64,000 bases of DNA, from NCBI GenBank assembly GCA_951812725.1, contig OX638330.1:868001-932000 (forward strand), read 5' to 3'. The notes beneath the pieces are model-generated. The model worked only from the letters and a program-made list of their open reading frames with translations. It did no database searches and had not been told where the DNA came from. Each line of letters opens with the position of its first letter. Position 1 is the first letter of the stretch. Position numbers and translations under genes: made by a program. The DNA comes from an uncultured Caldilineaceae bacterium. GTDB taxonomy: Bacteria > Chloroflexota > Anaerolineae > Caldilineales > Caldilineaceae. Below, piece after piece: positions 18,529-27,187 of the stretch.

Positions 18529-19419
18529 TCAACCCTTCAAGCCAACCGAGGCGATGCCGCCGATCAGCTTGTTCTGGGCAAGGAAATAGACGATTAGAGT
18601 GGGTAGGACCGCCAGCATTGAAGCCGCCATCAGCACGTTATAGTCTGTGCGATTTCGCCCGCGCAGCAGGTTCAGACCCAGCGCGATTGTATACTTCGAA
18701 TTCTCGTTCAGATAGATTAACGGCCCCAGGAAGTCGTTCCATACCCCAATGAATGTGAATACGAGAACGATCACCAAGGGCGGAATACACAGAGGCAGAA
18801 GAATGAAAAACAGTACTTGAAATGTATTGCAGCCGTCCATACGCGCGGCGTCGTCCAGGTCAAACGGGATCGACATCAGGTATTGGCGCATTAGAAAGAT
18901 GAAGAATGCGCTGCCAGTGAAGGCCGGCACCGTGAGCGGCAGAAAGGTGTTTAACCAACCAAAGAGTTTGAATAGAATAAAGGTGGGAATCAGGGTCACC
19001 TGGTAGGGAATCATGAGCGTGGCAATCAACAGGATGAATAGCACATCACGTCCTGGGAAGCGCAGGCGCGCAAAGCCGAAGGCAACCAGACTGGTCGAAA
19101 ACACCTGCCCTAATACATTCCAGAAGACGATAATCATTGTGTTCTGGAAAAAGAGCAGCACTGGCGCTATTTCAAAAATGCGGGGAAAGTGTTCCCAGAC
19201 AACAGGATTCGGAATCCACTCGGGAGGAAACAGCCAGGTCTGGGCACGGCTCTTGAGCGAAGTCGAGAGCATCCACAACATCGGGATCAAGAAGACGAGC
19301 GAAAACAGGATCATGAAGAAATGGGCCGCGACACTGACAAGCCGGTCGCGCACACGGCGATTCCAACGCAACTGACCGAGCCAGCCGCCCCTGTATGTCG
19401 TGGACGAAGGTATATTCAT
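18529..19419 (-). CDS. ABC sugar-type permease, MalG/CUT1 family
   Basis: 296 aa from ATG 19419. A start at 19449 is also open and would overlap the upstream permease by 8 bases; the CAGGAG site lies between the two. It has six TM segments, the EAA motif LDDAARMDGCNTFQVLF followed by LPLCIPPL, and the C-terminus IGGIASVGLKG. It forms the transmembrane pore with the MalF-type subunit at 19442. As in the first importer, no ATPase gene accompanies it. Confidence 0.92.
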   Translation of the reverse strand: MNIPSSTTYRGGWLGQLRWNRRVRDRLVSVAAHFFMILFSLVFLIPMLWMLSTSLKSRAQTWLFPPEWIPNPVVWEHFPRIFEIAPVLLFFQNTMIIVFWNVLGQVFSTSLVAFGFARLRFPGRDVLFILLIATLMIPYQVTLIPTFILFKLFGWLNTFLPLTVPAFTGSAFFIFLMRQYLMSIPFDLDDAARMDGCNTFQVLFFILLPLCIPPLVIVLVFTFIGVWNDFLGPLIYLNENSKYTIALGLNLLRGRNRTDYNVLMAASMLAVLPTLIVYFLAQNKLIGGIASVGLKG

Positions 19420-19441
19420 GGAACGTCCATTGCTCCTGGCG

Positions 19442-20404
19442 TCATGCATCTTCCTTGCGCCGTTCGGCTTCGTAGTAGACCCAATGCGGTGAACTGCGGA
19501 AAACCAGCAGCGTAACGCCCAGGATTATCAGTGTAAGTATCCAGGCCAATGCCGACCCATAGCCCATTCGCAAGGTGCCGAATGCTTTGTTGTAAATGTA
19601 CAACATATAAAAGAACGTTGATTGGAGCGGCCCGCCCTGAGTCGCAATGTAAGACTGGGTAAAAACCTGAAATGTCGCGATCAGATTGAGAACCAACTGG
19701 AAGAAAAGTGTCGGCGTCAACAGTGGCAGCGTGATGCGCCAGAAACGGCGCCAGACATTCGCGCCGTCAATCTCCGCCGCCTCATAGAGGTGGGGGGGAA
19801 TGTTCTGCAGACCGGCAAGGTAGATGACTGCGCCCCCGCCTACCCCCCACAGACCAAGCAGCATCAGACCAGGCAATGCCCAGCGTGGACTGTGAAACCA
19901 GGTCGGCCCCTCAATCCCGACCAGCGAAAGAAGATGGTTGATGACGCCGAACTCGGGATTGAATATCCAGATCCAGAGCATCGTTACCGCCACTATCGGC
20001 AGCACCGCTGGGATGTAAAAAAGTGTACGATAGAAGTTCATGCCGCGCAGGCGCAAATTCAGCAGCAGCGAGAGCGCCAGCCCCAGCACCAGGTGCAATG
20101 GCAGCGTGACCACGGCATAGGTCAGAGTAACCTTGAGTGCCTGAACAAAGTCCTTGTCATCGGTGAAAATCTCAACATAGTTCTGAAATCCCACCCAGCG
20201 GGGGGGACTGCCTATATCCCAATACGTCATGCTGAGAACGAGCGACGCCAGAATCGGGCCGGCGACGAACATGACGAATCCAACGAGCCAGGGAGAAATG
20301 CAAATGTAGCCCTCAACCGCCTCGCGACGGGCCCGCGGGCTCATGCCGCGCCAAAGGCTTAAAGGGCTGGTAGGCTGGTCCGTGCGAGCAAGATTTCTGG
20401 TCAC
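19442..20404 (-). CDS. ABC sugar-type permease, MalF/CUT1 family
   Basis: 320 aa, first gene of the second importer operon. A charged N-terminus (MSPRARREAVEGY) leads into TM1 (ICISPWLVGFVMFVAGPIL). The EAA loop is YEAAEIDGANVWRRFW followed by LPLLTP. The same organisation and similar wording to the permease at 5110 suggest the two importers belong to one expanded subfamily. About 200 bases separate its start from the mobile element at 20609-20906. Confidence 0.92.
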   Translation of the reverse strand: MTRNLARTDQPTSPLSLWRGMSPRARREAVEGYICISPWLVGFVMFVAGPILASLVLSMTYWDIGSPPRWVGFQNYVEIFTDDKDFVQALKVTLTYAVVTLPLHLVLGLALSLLLNLRLRGMNFYRTLFYIPAVLPIVAVTMLWIWIFNPEFGVINHLLSLVGIEGPTWFHSPRWALPGLMLLGLWGVGGGAVIYLAGLQNIPPHLYEAAEIDGANVWRRFWRITLPLLTPTLFFQLVLNLIATFQVFTQSYIATQGGPLQSTFFYMLYIYNKAFGTLRMGYGSALAWILTLIILGVTLLVFRSSPHWVYYEAERRKEDA

Positions 20405-20608
20405 GTAACAGTTCTTTACGATGTATTGGGAAGGACTGAGACCGGCTTCCTAGTTTCGGGGAGGGCGGGAAGCTTGGGGGCAATCTTACATAACTGCGTG
20501 GGAATTGCAAAAATTCGAAGTGGTATGCGCGCGAACCACGGCCGGACATGGGAGATCCGGCCCGGGGTGCCGCCTTTGTGCACTTACTTGGCAGATCAGA
20601 CTAACCCT

Positions 20609-20906
20609 GTAACTAATCAGCCGCAACTGATTCGCAACCCTGAACAAGGCGAGCAAAGGTGTTTTTTTCCCCTCATTATTGTATTCTGGGCGGTCGGCCG
20701 CAAGCGGCCTCCCTTGTGCAGGGGCTGCGCCCCCGCAACGCCCCCCTCCAAAACCATCCCTCACCGACCGTGTGCATTCTTAGCAACGTGTCGGCTGGCG
20801 AGCATGGCGGCGCCTGCACACCGGTTGCGGCACCAAGAGCCTAAATGGTTCCAAGGGTGACTGGCTGGTCAAGTACAGTGGTCAAGTACAGTGGCTAAGT
20901 AGTTGC
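20609..20906 (-). mobile_element. MITE copy D (298 bp, inverted)
   Basis: Same family as the copies at 3819, 26866 and 39758, in opposite orientation. On the plus strand it begins GTAACTAATCAG and ends AAGTAGTTGC. Flanks are CTAACCCT (20601-20608) and CTAACTCT (20907-20914), a target duplication with one mismatch. It is longer than the others because a 13-bp unit (GTCAAGTACAGTG) is tandemly duplicated at 20868-20893. The internal hairpin reads GGCCGC-AA-GCGGCC (20696-20709). It lies between two minus-strand operons. Confidence 0.88.
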
Positions 20907-21056
20907 CTAACTCTTACTTGCAAACAGCGTTTGAGTTGGAGCGAGCCATTGGTCGCCTCTAAGCGCCAACTGTGTTGACCTTGCAAACACATTTGGCGTC
21001 AAGCGCGGCTTGTAGTTGCTAAACTACCGGAGAGAAGAAACCTGTGTGCAGCGTCG

Positions 21057-21980
21057 TCAGATCTCTGCGATCAGCCGCTTCAAGTTCGCGTAGTTGATTC
21101 GCATCGCTTCTTCGCGCGAATCGCTCGGCGGCAGAAAATGCGTCGCCACCGACAACACAACGTCGCTGCCGCGGTCTCGCAGGCTGCGCAGGATAGAGGG
21201 ATAGTCGACGTCGCCTTCACCCAGCGGACAGTATGAGAAGTCCAGCTGCAGGCCGTCCTTAACGGTCAGGTCCTTAAGGTGCAGGCCGAGAAGATAGGGA
21301 TGAATATTGAGAAATCCTGCCGTCGCTACGTCCGCTTCGCCGCTGTTCAGGTTGTCAGCAGGTCCCCACATCACCTTAATGCGCGGTGAGTTGAGCGCCT
21401 CGGCCAGCCGGCGGAAATTCCCCGTTGTATTTGTATAGTTCCAGGGCATCATCGAGAGCGCCAGGTCGACGTCGTACTTTTCAGCCTCCTCCAACGCCAG
21501 TGAGAAGGCCCGCACCAACTTCTCCATTTCAGCGTCGGCGATATAGCCGCCCCGCGTCAACCAGCGCATCGGCCACGTCGGCTTGGCGGCCGAATACTCC
21601 CCCGGCCACGCATAGGTGAACACGCCAACAGCGCTAACCCCCAGGCGCGCCGCAATCTGCATCGAGCGCACCATGTCCGCCATGTCCTGCCGAAACTCCG
21701 GATGTTCCTCCATCTCGGCCGCGTCGAGATCGGTCAGATGGATCTGCTTGAACGGGTTGCCAACATTGATCAGAAAGATCTCGAGCCCATGTCCAGCAAC
21801 CTGCTCGCCAAGGCGGTCCACCGCGGCGTCGTCCAGCTCCCGCAATGACGGGCCGTCAGCGCCAAGCGTGTTGAACCAGACATAGTCCGCCCCAATCTCC
21901 CTGGCCTTTGCCAGAGAATCGTCGAAAGGCAGGCCCAACTCCGGCAGATACATTCCCAATTTGAATTTGTGCTCGGTCAT
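21057..21980 (-). CDS. Sugar phosphate isomerase/epimerase-like TIM-barrel protein
   Basis: 307 aa from ATG 21980 (GAGAGGCCGAGAA upstream; the longer frame to 22148 overlaps the PhyH gene in an unrelated frame). The fold is of the xylose-isomerase-like AP-endonuclease-2 family: GMYLPELGLPFDDSLAKAREIGADYVW, DLALSMMPWNYTN, MWGPADNL, LLGLHLKD and a final GEGDVDYPSILRSLRDRG. Members epimerise or isomerise sugars and inositols using a divalent metal. It lies 19 bases after a PhyH gene, so the two are co-transcribed and divergent from the Gfo/Idh gene at 23377. Confidence 0.85.
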   Translation of the reverse strand: MTEHKFKLGMYLPELGLPFDDSLAKAREIGADYVWFNTLGADGPSLRELDDAAVDRLGEQVAGHGLEIFLINVGNPFKQIHLTDLDAAEMEEHPEFRQDMADMVRSMQIAARLGVSAVGVFTYAWPGEYSAAKPTWPMRWLTRGGYIADAEMEKLVRAFSLALEEAEKYDVDLALSMMPWNYTNTTGNFRRLAEALNSPRIKVMWGPADNLNSGEADVATAGFLNIHPYLLGLHLKDLTVKDGLQLDFSYCPLGEGDVDYPSILRSLRDRGSDVVLSVATHFLPPSDSREEAMRINYANLKRLIAEI

Positions 21981-21999
21981 TTCTCGGCCTCTCTTGCTG

Positions 22000-22956
22000 T
22001 CAGTTCTGCAGCGGCTGCAGCCAGCGGTCCAGGCCCGCCTCCGCCAGATTTTGAATCCAATCGTGGTGCGAGCGCGCGACGCGGTCGGGGTTTTTCCGGC
22101 TGCGCGCCACAAAGCCGGGCACCTTGGACCGGCCCGTCGGCAGGCCAATCCGGTTGTAACGCGTGTCGACGCTCCAGCGCACAGTCTGCGACCGGTTGGG
22201 AATCGAGCGATGCACGAGCCGTTCCATTGTCAACAGCACATCCCCCGCATCAACCTCGCAGGTGACGATACTGCTGGCAGGCAGGTCCGCGTCGGCAATC
22301 CCTCTCGCCCCCTTATGCCCCGGCGTCTCGAGCCACAGATCGTGCGGAATCAGACCCTCGCGATGGGAGCCCGGAATCACCTGCATGCAGCCGTTCTGCT
22401 CGGTCGCCTCTACGAGCGGGATCCAGAAGTTGACCACCAACGTTTCGCCCGCCTCCGCAGGAATCAGATAGGCCAGGTCCTGGTGCCAGGGAATATCCAT
22501 CAGGTCCAGGTCCGGCATTTTCGGCCGCAGTGCAAATTGGGGATGGGCCAGAATTTCAGGCCCGATTAAGGACTCCGTCGCGTCCAGCAAAACCGGCGAA
22601 GTGCGCAGCGTGAACATACCCGCCGAAATCGGCTTGCCCCGTGAAAAATAGTTCTCCCACAGCCAGTTCCGGTCCCTGCAAGCTTCAGACGCCAGCGCCA
22701 GCCGGCTTGCGAAGGGAGCGTCATCAAACGTGTCTTTAGCGTCAAGCTGACCCTGCTGGATCGCCTCTGTGATCGCCCCGTCTACTTTCTGCGTCAACTC
22801 GTCGATCAGAGGCTGCAGCGCTTCACCGGGCAGCATCTGGCGCAAGATCAGGAAGCCCTCTTCCTCGAACTCCCGGATCTGCTCCGTTGTCAGCCCTTCG
22901 GCCTGCAACGCGCTGCTGCCAGCCTGCTGTTCACTGGCTGCCATTTTGCCTGCCAT
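22000..22956 (-). CDS. Phytanoyl-CoA dioxygenase (PhyH) family oxygenase
   Basis: 318 aa from ATG 22956, chosen for the AGGAGGACGAC site just upstream. Fe(II) ligands can be placed at His158-x-Asp160 (IPWHQDLAY) and His249 (RLVHRSIPNRS), with downstream Arg255/Arg260 candidates for 2-oxoglutarate. It is larger than the PhyH protein at 9288 and not a close duplicate. It is followed after 19 bases by the TIM-barrel isomerase. The pairing suggests hydroxylation of a sugar- or polyol-like molecule before isomerisation (inference). Confidence 0.87.
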   Translation of the reverse strand: MAGKMAASEQQAGSSALQAEGLTTEQIREFEEEGFLILRQMLPGEALQPLIDELTQKVDGAITEAIQQGQLDAKDTFDDAPFASRLALASEACRDRNWLWENYFSRGKPISAGMFTLRTSPVLLDATESLIGPEILAHPQFALRPKMPDLDLMDIPWHQDLAYLIPAEAGETLVVNFWIPLVEATEQNGCMQVIPGSHREGLIPHDLWLETPGHKGARGIADADLPASSIVTCEVDAGDVLLTMERLVHRSIPNRSQTVRWSVDTRYNRIGLPTGRSKVPGFVARSRKNPDRVARSHHDWIQNLAEAGLDRWLQPLQN

Positions 22957-23376
22957 GTCGTCCTCCTGTGAATCACGCGCGCATTTGGCGATGCCGGAGC
23001 GCATGCATACGAAAAGTGGAATATACTTGGAAACAGTATATGCCAAAGCAATGTGCGACGCTACTCTTAGGATTTCAACAGGCTTGGCCAAAGAAGGGAG
23101 CCCGTACTGTGCCTACACTGTGTCCACGTTCAATAATTCCGGTCTGCCGCAGCGCATCCAAAAGCGTTGAGAAATGACCGAGTCGCAAGAAATGCAATTC
23201 AGACAAATCGTGCTTTCGTGTACAATACAACGACAGCAAGCTAGCGGGCGTCATTTCAGCTCACGAACTGCCTTAACTGGATTGGCTTGGCCGCTGCTAT
23301 TCAGACCCTCATCAGGATATTTTTTGCCAGGCGACTGACAACAAGAGTCAGAATCAAATGACTCGAAAGTGAATCC
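22957..23376. other. Divergent intergenic region with a possible promoter
   Basis: 420 bases between the PhyH gene (minus) and the Gfo/Idh gene (plus). On the plus strand TTCAGA (23199-23204) and TACAAT (23222-23227) are 17 bases apart, a plausible sigma70-type promoter with 4/6 and 5/6 matches. Nothing else stands out. Confidence 0.4.
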
Positions 23377-24417
23377 ATGATGGCAAACAACGGAAAGTCA
23401 GCCCAAACTCTTGGATATGCCCTCATCGGCTGCGGCGGCGCGGGACGCGCACATGCTGGCTGGGCCGCAGAAACCGAGGGCGTAGCCATACGCGGATTCT
23501 GTGACATCCATGAAGGCGCCGCGCAACAGCTGCAAGCACAGTACGGTGTCCACTACGCCACCACCGATCCGGAGCGGGTCTTCGCTGACCCATATGTGGA
23601 TATCGTTTCGATCGCCACCTCCCACAGCTCCCATGCCGAGCTGGCCGTCGCCGCTTTGCAGGCCGGCAAACATCTCTTCCTCGAAAAGCCGATGGCCATG
23701 ACCACCGCCGACTGCCTGCGCATTCACGAAGCCATGCAGACCGCCGGCACCAAGCTGATGCTCAACTTTTCTATCCGCTTCTCAGGCGCCGCCCGCGCCA
23801 TCCGCCAGCGCCTGGCTACACCCAAAGTCAGCCACAGCCAGTGCATGATGAGCCCCGCCGACCTCAATCGCTGGCGCTGGCATCCCGTGGAGGGCGGCGG
23901 CCCGCTCTGGGACGTCGGCGTTCACATGGTGGATTATCTCTGCTGGATCCACGACAGCGCGCCGGTGGAGATTAGCGCAACCGGCGGCCAGGTCACCCAC
24001 CCCGGGGAACTGGGCAGTCCCGACATGATAGACACCGCTGCCGCAACCATCCGCTTCGCCAATGACTCCGTCGCAACCTTCCTCATGAGCGACGCCGGCA
24101 GCAATTCCGTAATCTCCAAATGGTTCTTCGAGTTCTTCGACGGTCAAAGCTCGGCTGTACTCTATGAACACTTCCGCAAGGTCACCTTCTCAACGGACGA
24201 CCCGGAGGAAGGCCAGAAGAGCGAGACGCTGACTCCGCCCCCGATCGAACGTCTGTCGTTTCTGGTCGAAGCGATTCAAAACGACACCGAACCGTACGTG
24301 CCTCCGCAGGCGGGCATTCTCTCCACTCTTCTGGTCGAAGCGATTACAACCTCAATCCAATCCGGTCAACCGCAGAAGGTGGACCTGTCCGTGCTGCCCG
24401 CACCTCTCTCGCAGTAG
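23377..24417 (+). CDS. Gfo/Idh/MocA-family oxidoreductase
   Basis: 346 aa. The N-terminal dinucleotide fold carries ALIGCGGAGRAH (GCGGAG at 18-23), and the family EKP motif appears as LFLEKPMAM near residue 105. The C-terminal sandwich domain includes WRWHPVEGGGPLWDVGVHMVDYL, which holds the usual Asp/His active-site pair. These enzymes oxidise sugars or inositols with NAD(P). The start at 23377 and the in-frame ATG at 23380 are equally possible; no strong ribosome site is seen. It is followed by the TPP enzyme and VOC genes. Confidence 0.9.
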   Translation: MMANNGKSAQTLGYALIGCGGAGRAHAGWAAETEGVAIRGFCDIHEGAAQQLQAQYGVHYATTDPERVFADPYVDIVSIATSHSSHAELAVAALQAGKHLFLEKPMAMTTADCLRIHEAMQTAGTKLMLNFSIRFSGAARAIRQRLATPKVSHSQCMMSPADLNRWRWHPVEGGGPLWDVGVHMVDYLCWIHDSAPVEISATGGQVTHPGELGSPDMIDTAAATIRFANDSVATFLMSDAGSNSVISKWFFEFFDGQSSAVLYEHFRKVTFSTDDPEEGQKSETLTPPPIERLSFLVEAIQNDTEPYVPPQAGILSTLLVEAITTSIQSGQPQKVDLSVLPAPLSQ

Positions 24418-24487
24418 TCGGAGCCTGGCGAGAGCAGACTTCCTGCAAACAAAGCTATCTGGCAGTGCGGCAACTGGAGAACCGCTG

Positions 24488-26134
24488 ATGAACGGCATCG
24501 AAGCTATTGCAGCAATCCTGAAAGAGGAAGGGGTCGAATGGCTGGCCTGTTATCCATCCAATCCGCTGATCGAGGCAGCCGCCCAGGTCGGCATCAGGCC
24601 CATACATTTTCGCCATGAACGCGGCGCGGTCATGGCCGCCGACGGCTTCAGCCGCACTAGCGGCCGCAAGCGCTTCGGTGTCGTCGCCGTCCAGTCTCAG
24701 GCCGGGGCCGAAAACGCGATGGGCGGAATCGCCCAGGCCTACGCTGACAACATCCCTGTCCTGGTCTTGCCGGGCGGCGTTCAGCTCGACCAACTGTCGG
24801 TGCGGCCCAACTTCTCCGCCGCGAGCAACTACCAGGGCATTGTCAAGCAGGTAGAAGCGATCTACCGTCCCAATCAAGTCGCCGCCGTAATGCGGCGCGC
24901 CTTCCACGCGCTGCGCAACGGGCCGCCGGGACCGGTCGTCGTTGAGATGCTGACAGATGTCTGCGATCAGGAGGTACCTGCCGAAGCGCTCGACTACCGG
25001 CCGCCGCAAACGATGCGCCAGCTTCCAGCCGAGGGCGATATTGACGAGGCGGTAAAGTTGCTGCTGCAGGCCGAGAAGCCTGTCATCTGGGCGGGCGGCG
25101 GCGTCCTGCTCGCCGGCGCCAGCGACGTGCTGCGCGAGCTCGCCGAGTATACCGGCATCCCCGTCTTCTGCACGATGCCGGGCAAGTCATCTTTCGATGA
25201 GCGCCACCCTCTCGCTCTCGGCGCGGGTAGCCGTGCAACGACCCTGCCGGCGCACCGCTGGCTGCAGGAGTGCGACCTTCTGCTCGCCATCGGCACCAGC
25301 CTCACCCGCGGCCCCTATTGTCAGATTATTCTGCCGGGCAAGGTCATCATTCACAACACCATCAACCAGGAAGATATAAACAAGGATGAATCGGTCGACA
25401 TCGGCCTTGTCGGTGATGCCCGTCTGACCCTGCAGGCGATGCTCGAATCGGCCAAAAGCCAGGCAGAGGATGCCCGCGACACCCGCAGCCGCCAGACCGC
25501 CGCCGAGATCGCCGCCTGCATGAAGCCCTGGCTCGACGAGTGGACGCCCTTGCTGACCTCGGATGAAGAGCCGCTCAACACCTACCGGGTTATCCACGAC
25601 ATCAACTGCACACTCGACTGGGAGAACAGCATCGTCACCCACGACGCCGGCGCGCCCCGCGATTCGATTGTGCCTTTCTATACCGCCACCGTTCCGAACA
25701 GCTACATCGGCTGGGGCAAGACGACCCACCTCGGCTTCGGCCTACCGGTCATGATTGGCGCCAAACTGGCCCATCCCGACAAGTTCTGCCTAAACTTCAT
25801 GGGCGACGGAGCATTCGGCATGTCGGGGTTGGACCTGGAGACGGCCGTGCGCGCGCCCGCGCCGATCACGACTGTACTGCTCAACAATGGCGGTATGGCG
25901 ACATATCCGCCGGGCAATTTTGTCACCGCGCGCGAACGTTATGGCGTTAGTCACATGGTCGGCGATTATGCCAAAATCGCAGAGGGGCTCGGCGCAGTCG
26001 GCATCACCGTTACCAAGACCGCCGAGATGGTTCCGGCCCTGCAGCGCGCCCAACGGCTCAACGCCGGAGGGCAGACCGTTCTAATCGATGTCCATTCCAA
26101 CCTTGAAGCCCGCCGGTCCCGCTGGGACCGCTGA
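24488..26134 (+). CDS. Thiamine-diphosphate-dependent enzyme, acetolactate-synthase-like
   Basis: A 548-aa enzyme with the three-domain layout of the acetolactate synthase/benzoylformate decarboxylase group. The catalytic Glu44 is in FRHERGAVMAADG, a central domain carries WAGGGVLLAGA, and the TPP motif begins GDG at 439-441 and ends LLNNGG about 25 residues later. IolD-type diketone hydrolases also belong to this group, and the Gfo/Idh and TIM-barrel neighbours recall inositol catabolism, but I cannot claim identity. It lies 70 bases after the Gfo/Idh gene. Confidence 0.87.
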   Translation: MNGIEAIAAILKEEGVEWLACYPSNPLIEAAAQVGIRPIHFRHERGAVMAADGFSRTSGRKRFGVVAVQSQAGAENAMGGIAQAYADNIPVLVLPGGVQLDQLSVRPNFSAASNYQGIVKQVEAIYRPNQVAAVMRRAFHALRNGPPGPVVVEMLTDVCDQEVPAEALDYRPPQTMRQLPAEGDIDEAVKLLLQAEKPVIWAGGGVLLAGASDVLRELAEYTGIPVFCTMPGKSSFDERHPLALGAGSRATTLPAHRWLQECDLLLAIGTSLTRGPYCQIILPGKVIIHNTINQEDINKDESVDIGLVGDARLTLQAMLESAKSQAEDARDTRSRQTAAEIAACMKPWLDEWTPLLTSDEEPLNTYRVIHDINCTLDWENSIVTHDAGAPRDSIVPFYTATVPNSYIGWGKTTHLGFGLPVMIGAKLAHPDKFCLNFMGDGAFGMSGLDLETAVRAPAPITTVLLNNGGMATYPPGNFVTARERYGVSHMVGDYAKIAEGLGAVGITVTKTAEMVPALQRAQRLNAGGQTVLIDVHSNLEARRSRWDR

Positions 26135-26191
26135 TCGCCGCCCGTGAGGGCAATTTCAATTCTTGCTTTGAAAAATTAAGGAGAAAAACGA

Positions 26192-26629
26192 ATGAGTGTC
26201 TTGATCCACGTAGGCGTAAGAGCGTCCGATCTATCCAAGTCGATTCGCTTCTGGCGCGACGGTCTAGGGCTACGCGTTGCCGGCGAGAGGGGCATCCGCT
26301 ACGACCTGACCGACGGTTACCACAACTTCGCCGTCTTCCAGCACCAGGGCGACGACCGTCCCGAACACGTTTCCGGCATGCTCGACTATCTGCATATCGG
26401 CGTCGGTGTCCCCGATGTATCCGCCGCGGCCCGCCGTCTGCGCGACATGGGCTACACGATCTATTCCGATGGCTTGGGCGGCAAGACGCCCCTCGATCCC
26501 GACAACCTGGAGCAGCCCGCCTTCAAAGTCGAGGATCCCGACGGCATCACCATCGACGTCAGCGAAGTCACCACCATGTGGCCGGGCACGACGATTCATC
26601 CGAACCAGACGGCTCAGCAGGAGGCGTAG
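26192..26629 (+). CDS. VOC/glyoxalase-fold protein
   Basis: 145 aa, preceded by AAGGAG at a good distance. It starts MSVLIHVGVRASDLSKSIRFW (first metal His). The segment that usually carries the terminal Glu reads DPDGITIDVSEV, with Asp at the expected Glu position, so metal binding may differ from the three VOC proteins at 8796-13184. It also has a distinctive DNLEQPAFKVEDPDG. It is the last gene of the plus-strand trio Gfo/Idh-TPP-VOC. Confidence 0.82.
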   Translation: MSVLIHVGVRASDLSKSIRFWRDGLGLRVAGERGIRYDLTDGYHNFAVFQHQGDDRPEHVSGMLDYLHIGVGVPDVSAAARRLRDMGYTIYSDGLGGKTPLDPDNLEQPAFKVEDPDGITIDVSEVTTMWPGTTIHPNQTAQQEA

Positions 26630-26865
26630 TCGCCTTCACGGGATCGGGCAAGCTTCGCATAGCAGGCCCTTCAGTTCAACCATGCGTGGTGTGGGGAATG
26701 AGAAACTTCCCTGCACTGCGAGCTACTTCGCCCAAAATTTCTGGGGCTGCTATGGGACCTTGAAGCGGGCAGTCTTCCCGCGCGGGCAAACGCTCAGAAC
26801 TCAGCAGCCCTCCACTCCTGAAGTCTGCAGTGCTCCCAAAAAACACACCTATTCTTTCTCAATCC

Positions 26866-27151
26866 GTAACTACTAAACCACAGTGGTTGACCAGCCAGTC
26901 ATCCTTGGAACCATTCAGGCTCTTGGTGACGCAACTGGTGTACAGCCGACGCCATGCTCGCCAGCCGACAGGTTGCGAAGAAGGCACACGGTCGGTGAGG
27001 CATGTTTTTGTAGGGGGGCGTTGCGGGGGCGCAGCCCCTGCACAAGGGAGGCCGCTTGCGGCCGACCGCCCAAAATACAACAGTGAGGGGAGAAAGAACA
27101 CCTTTGCTCGGCTCGATCAGGGTTGCGAATCAGTTGCGGCTGAGTAGTTAC
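26866..27151 (+). mobile_element. MITE copy B (286 bp), best-preserved copy
   Basis: Perfect 9-bp inverted ends (GTAACTACT ... AGTAGTTAC), extending imperfectly to about 17 bp (second end read inward GTAACTACTCAGCCGCAA). The exact 8-bp duplication CTCAATCC flanks it at 26858-26865 and 27152-27159. Two internal hairpins are present: the GC-rich one shared by the family, and GGCCGC-TT-GCGGCC (27050-27063). It has no transposase. The ends beginning GTAA and the 8-bp duplication are features of IS66-family elements. It sits in the convergent gap between the VOC gene and mutS. Confidence 0.93.
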
Positions 27152-27187
27152 CTCAATCCTTAGGGGCAAACTGAGGACAATCGTTCC

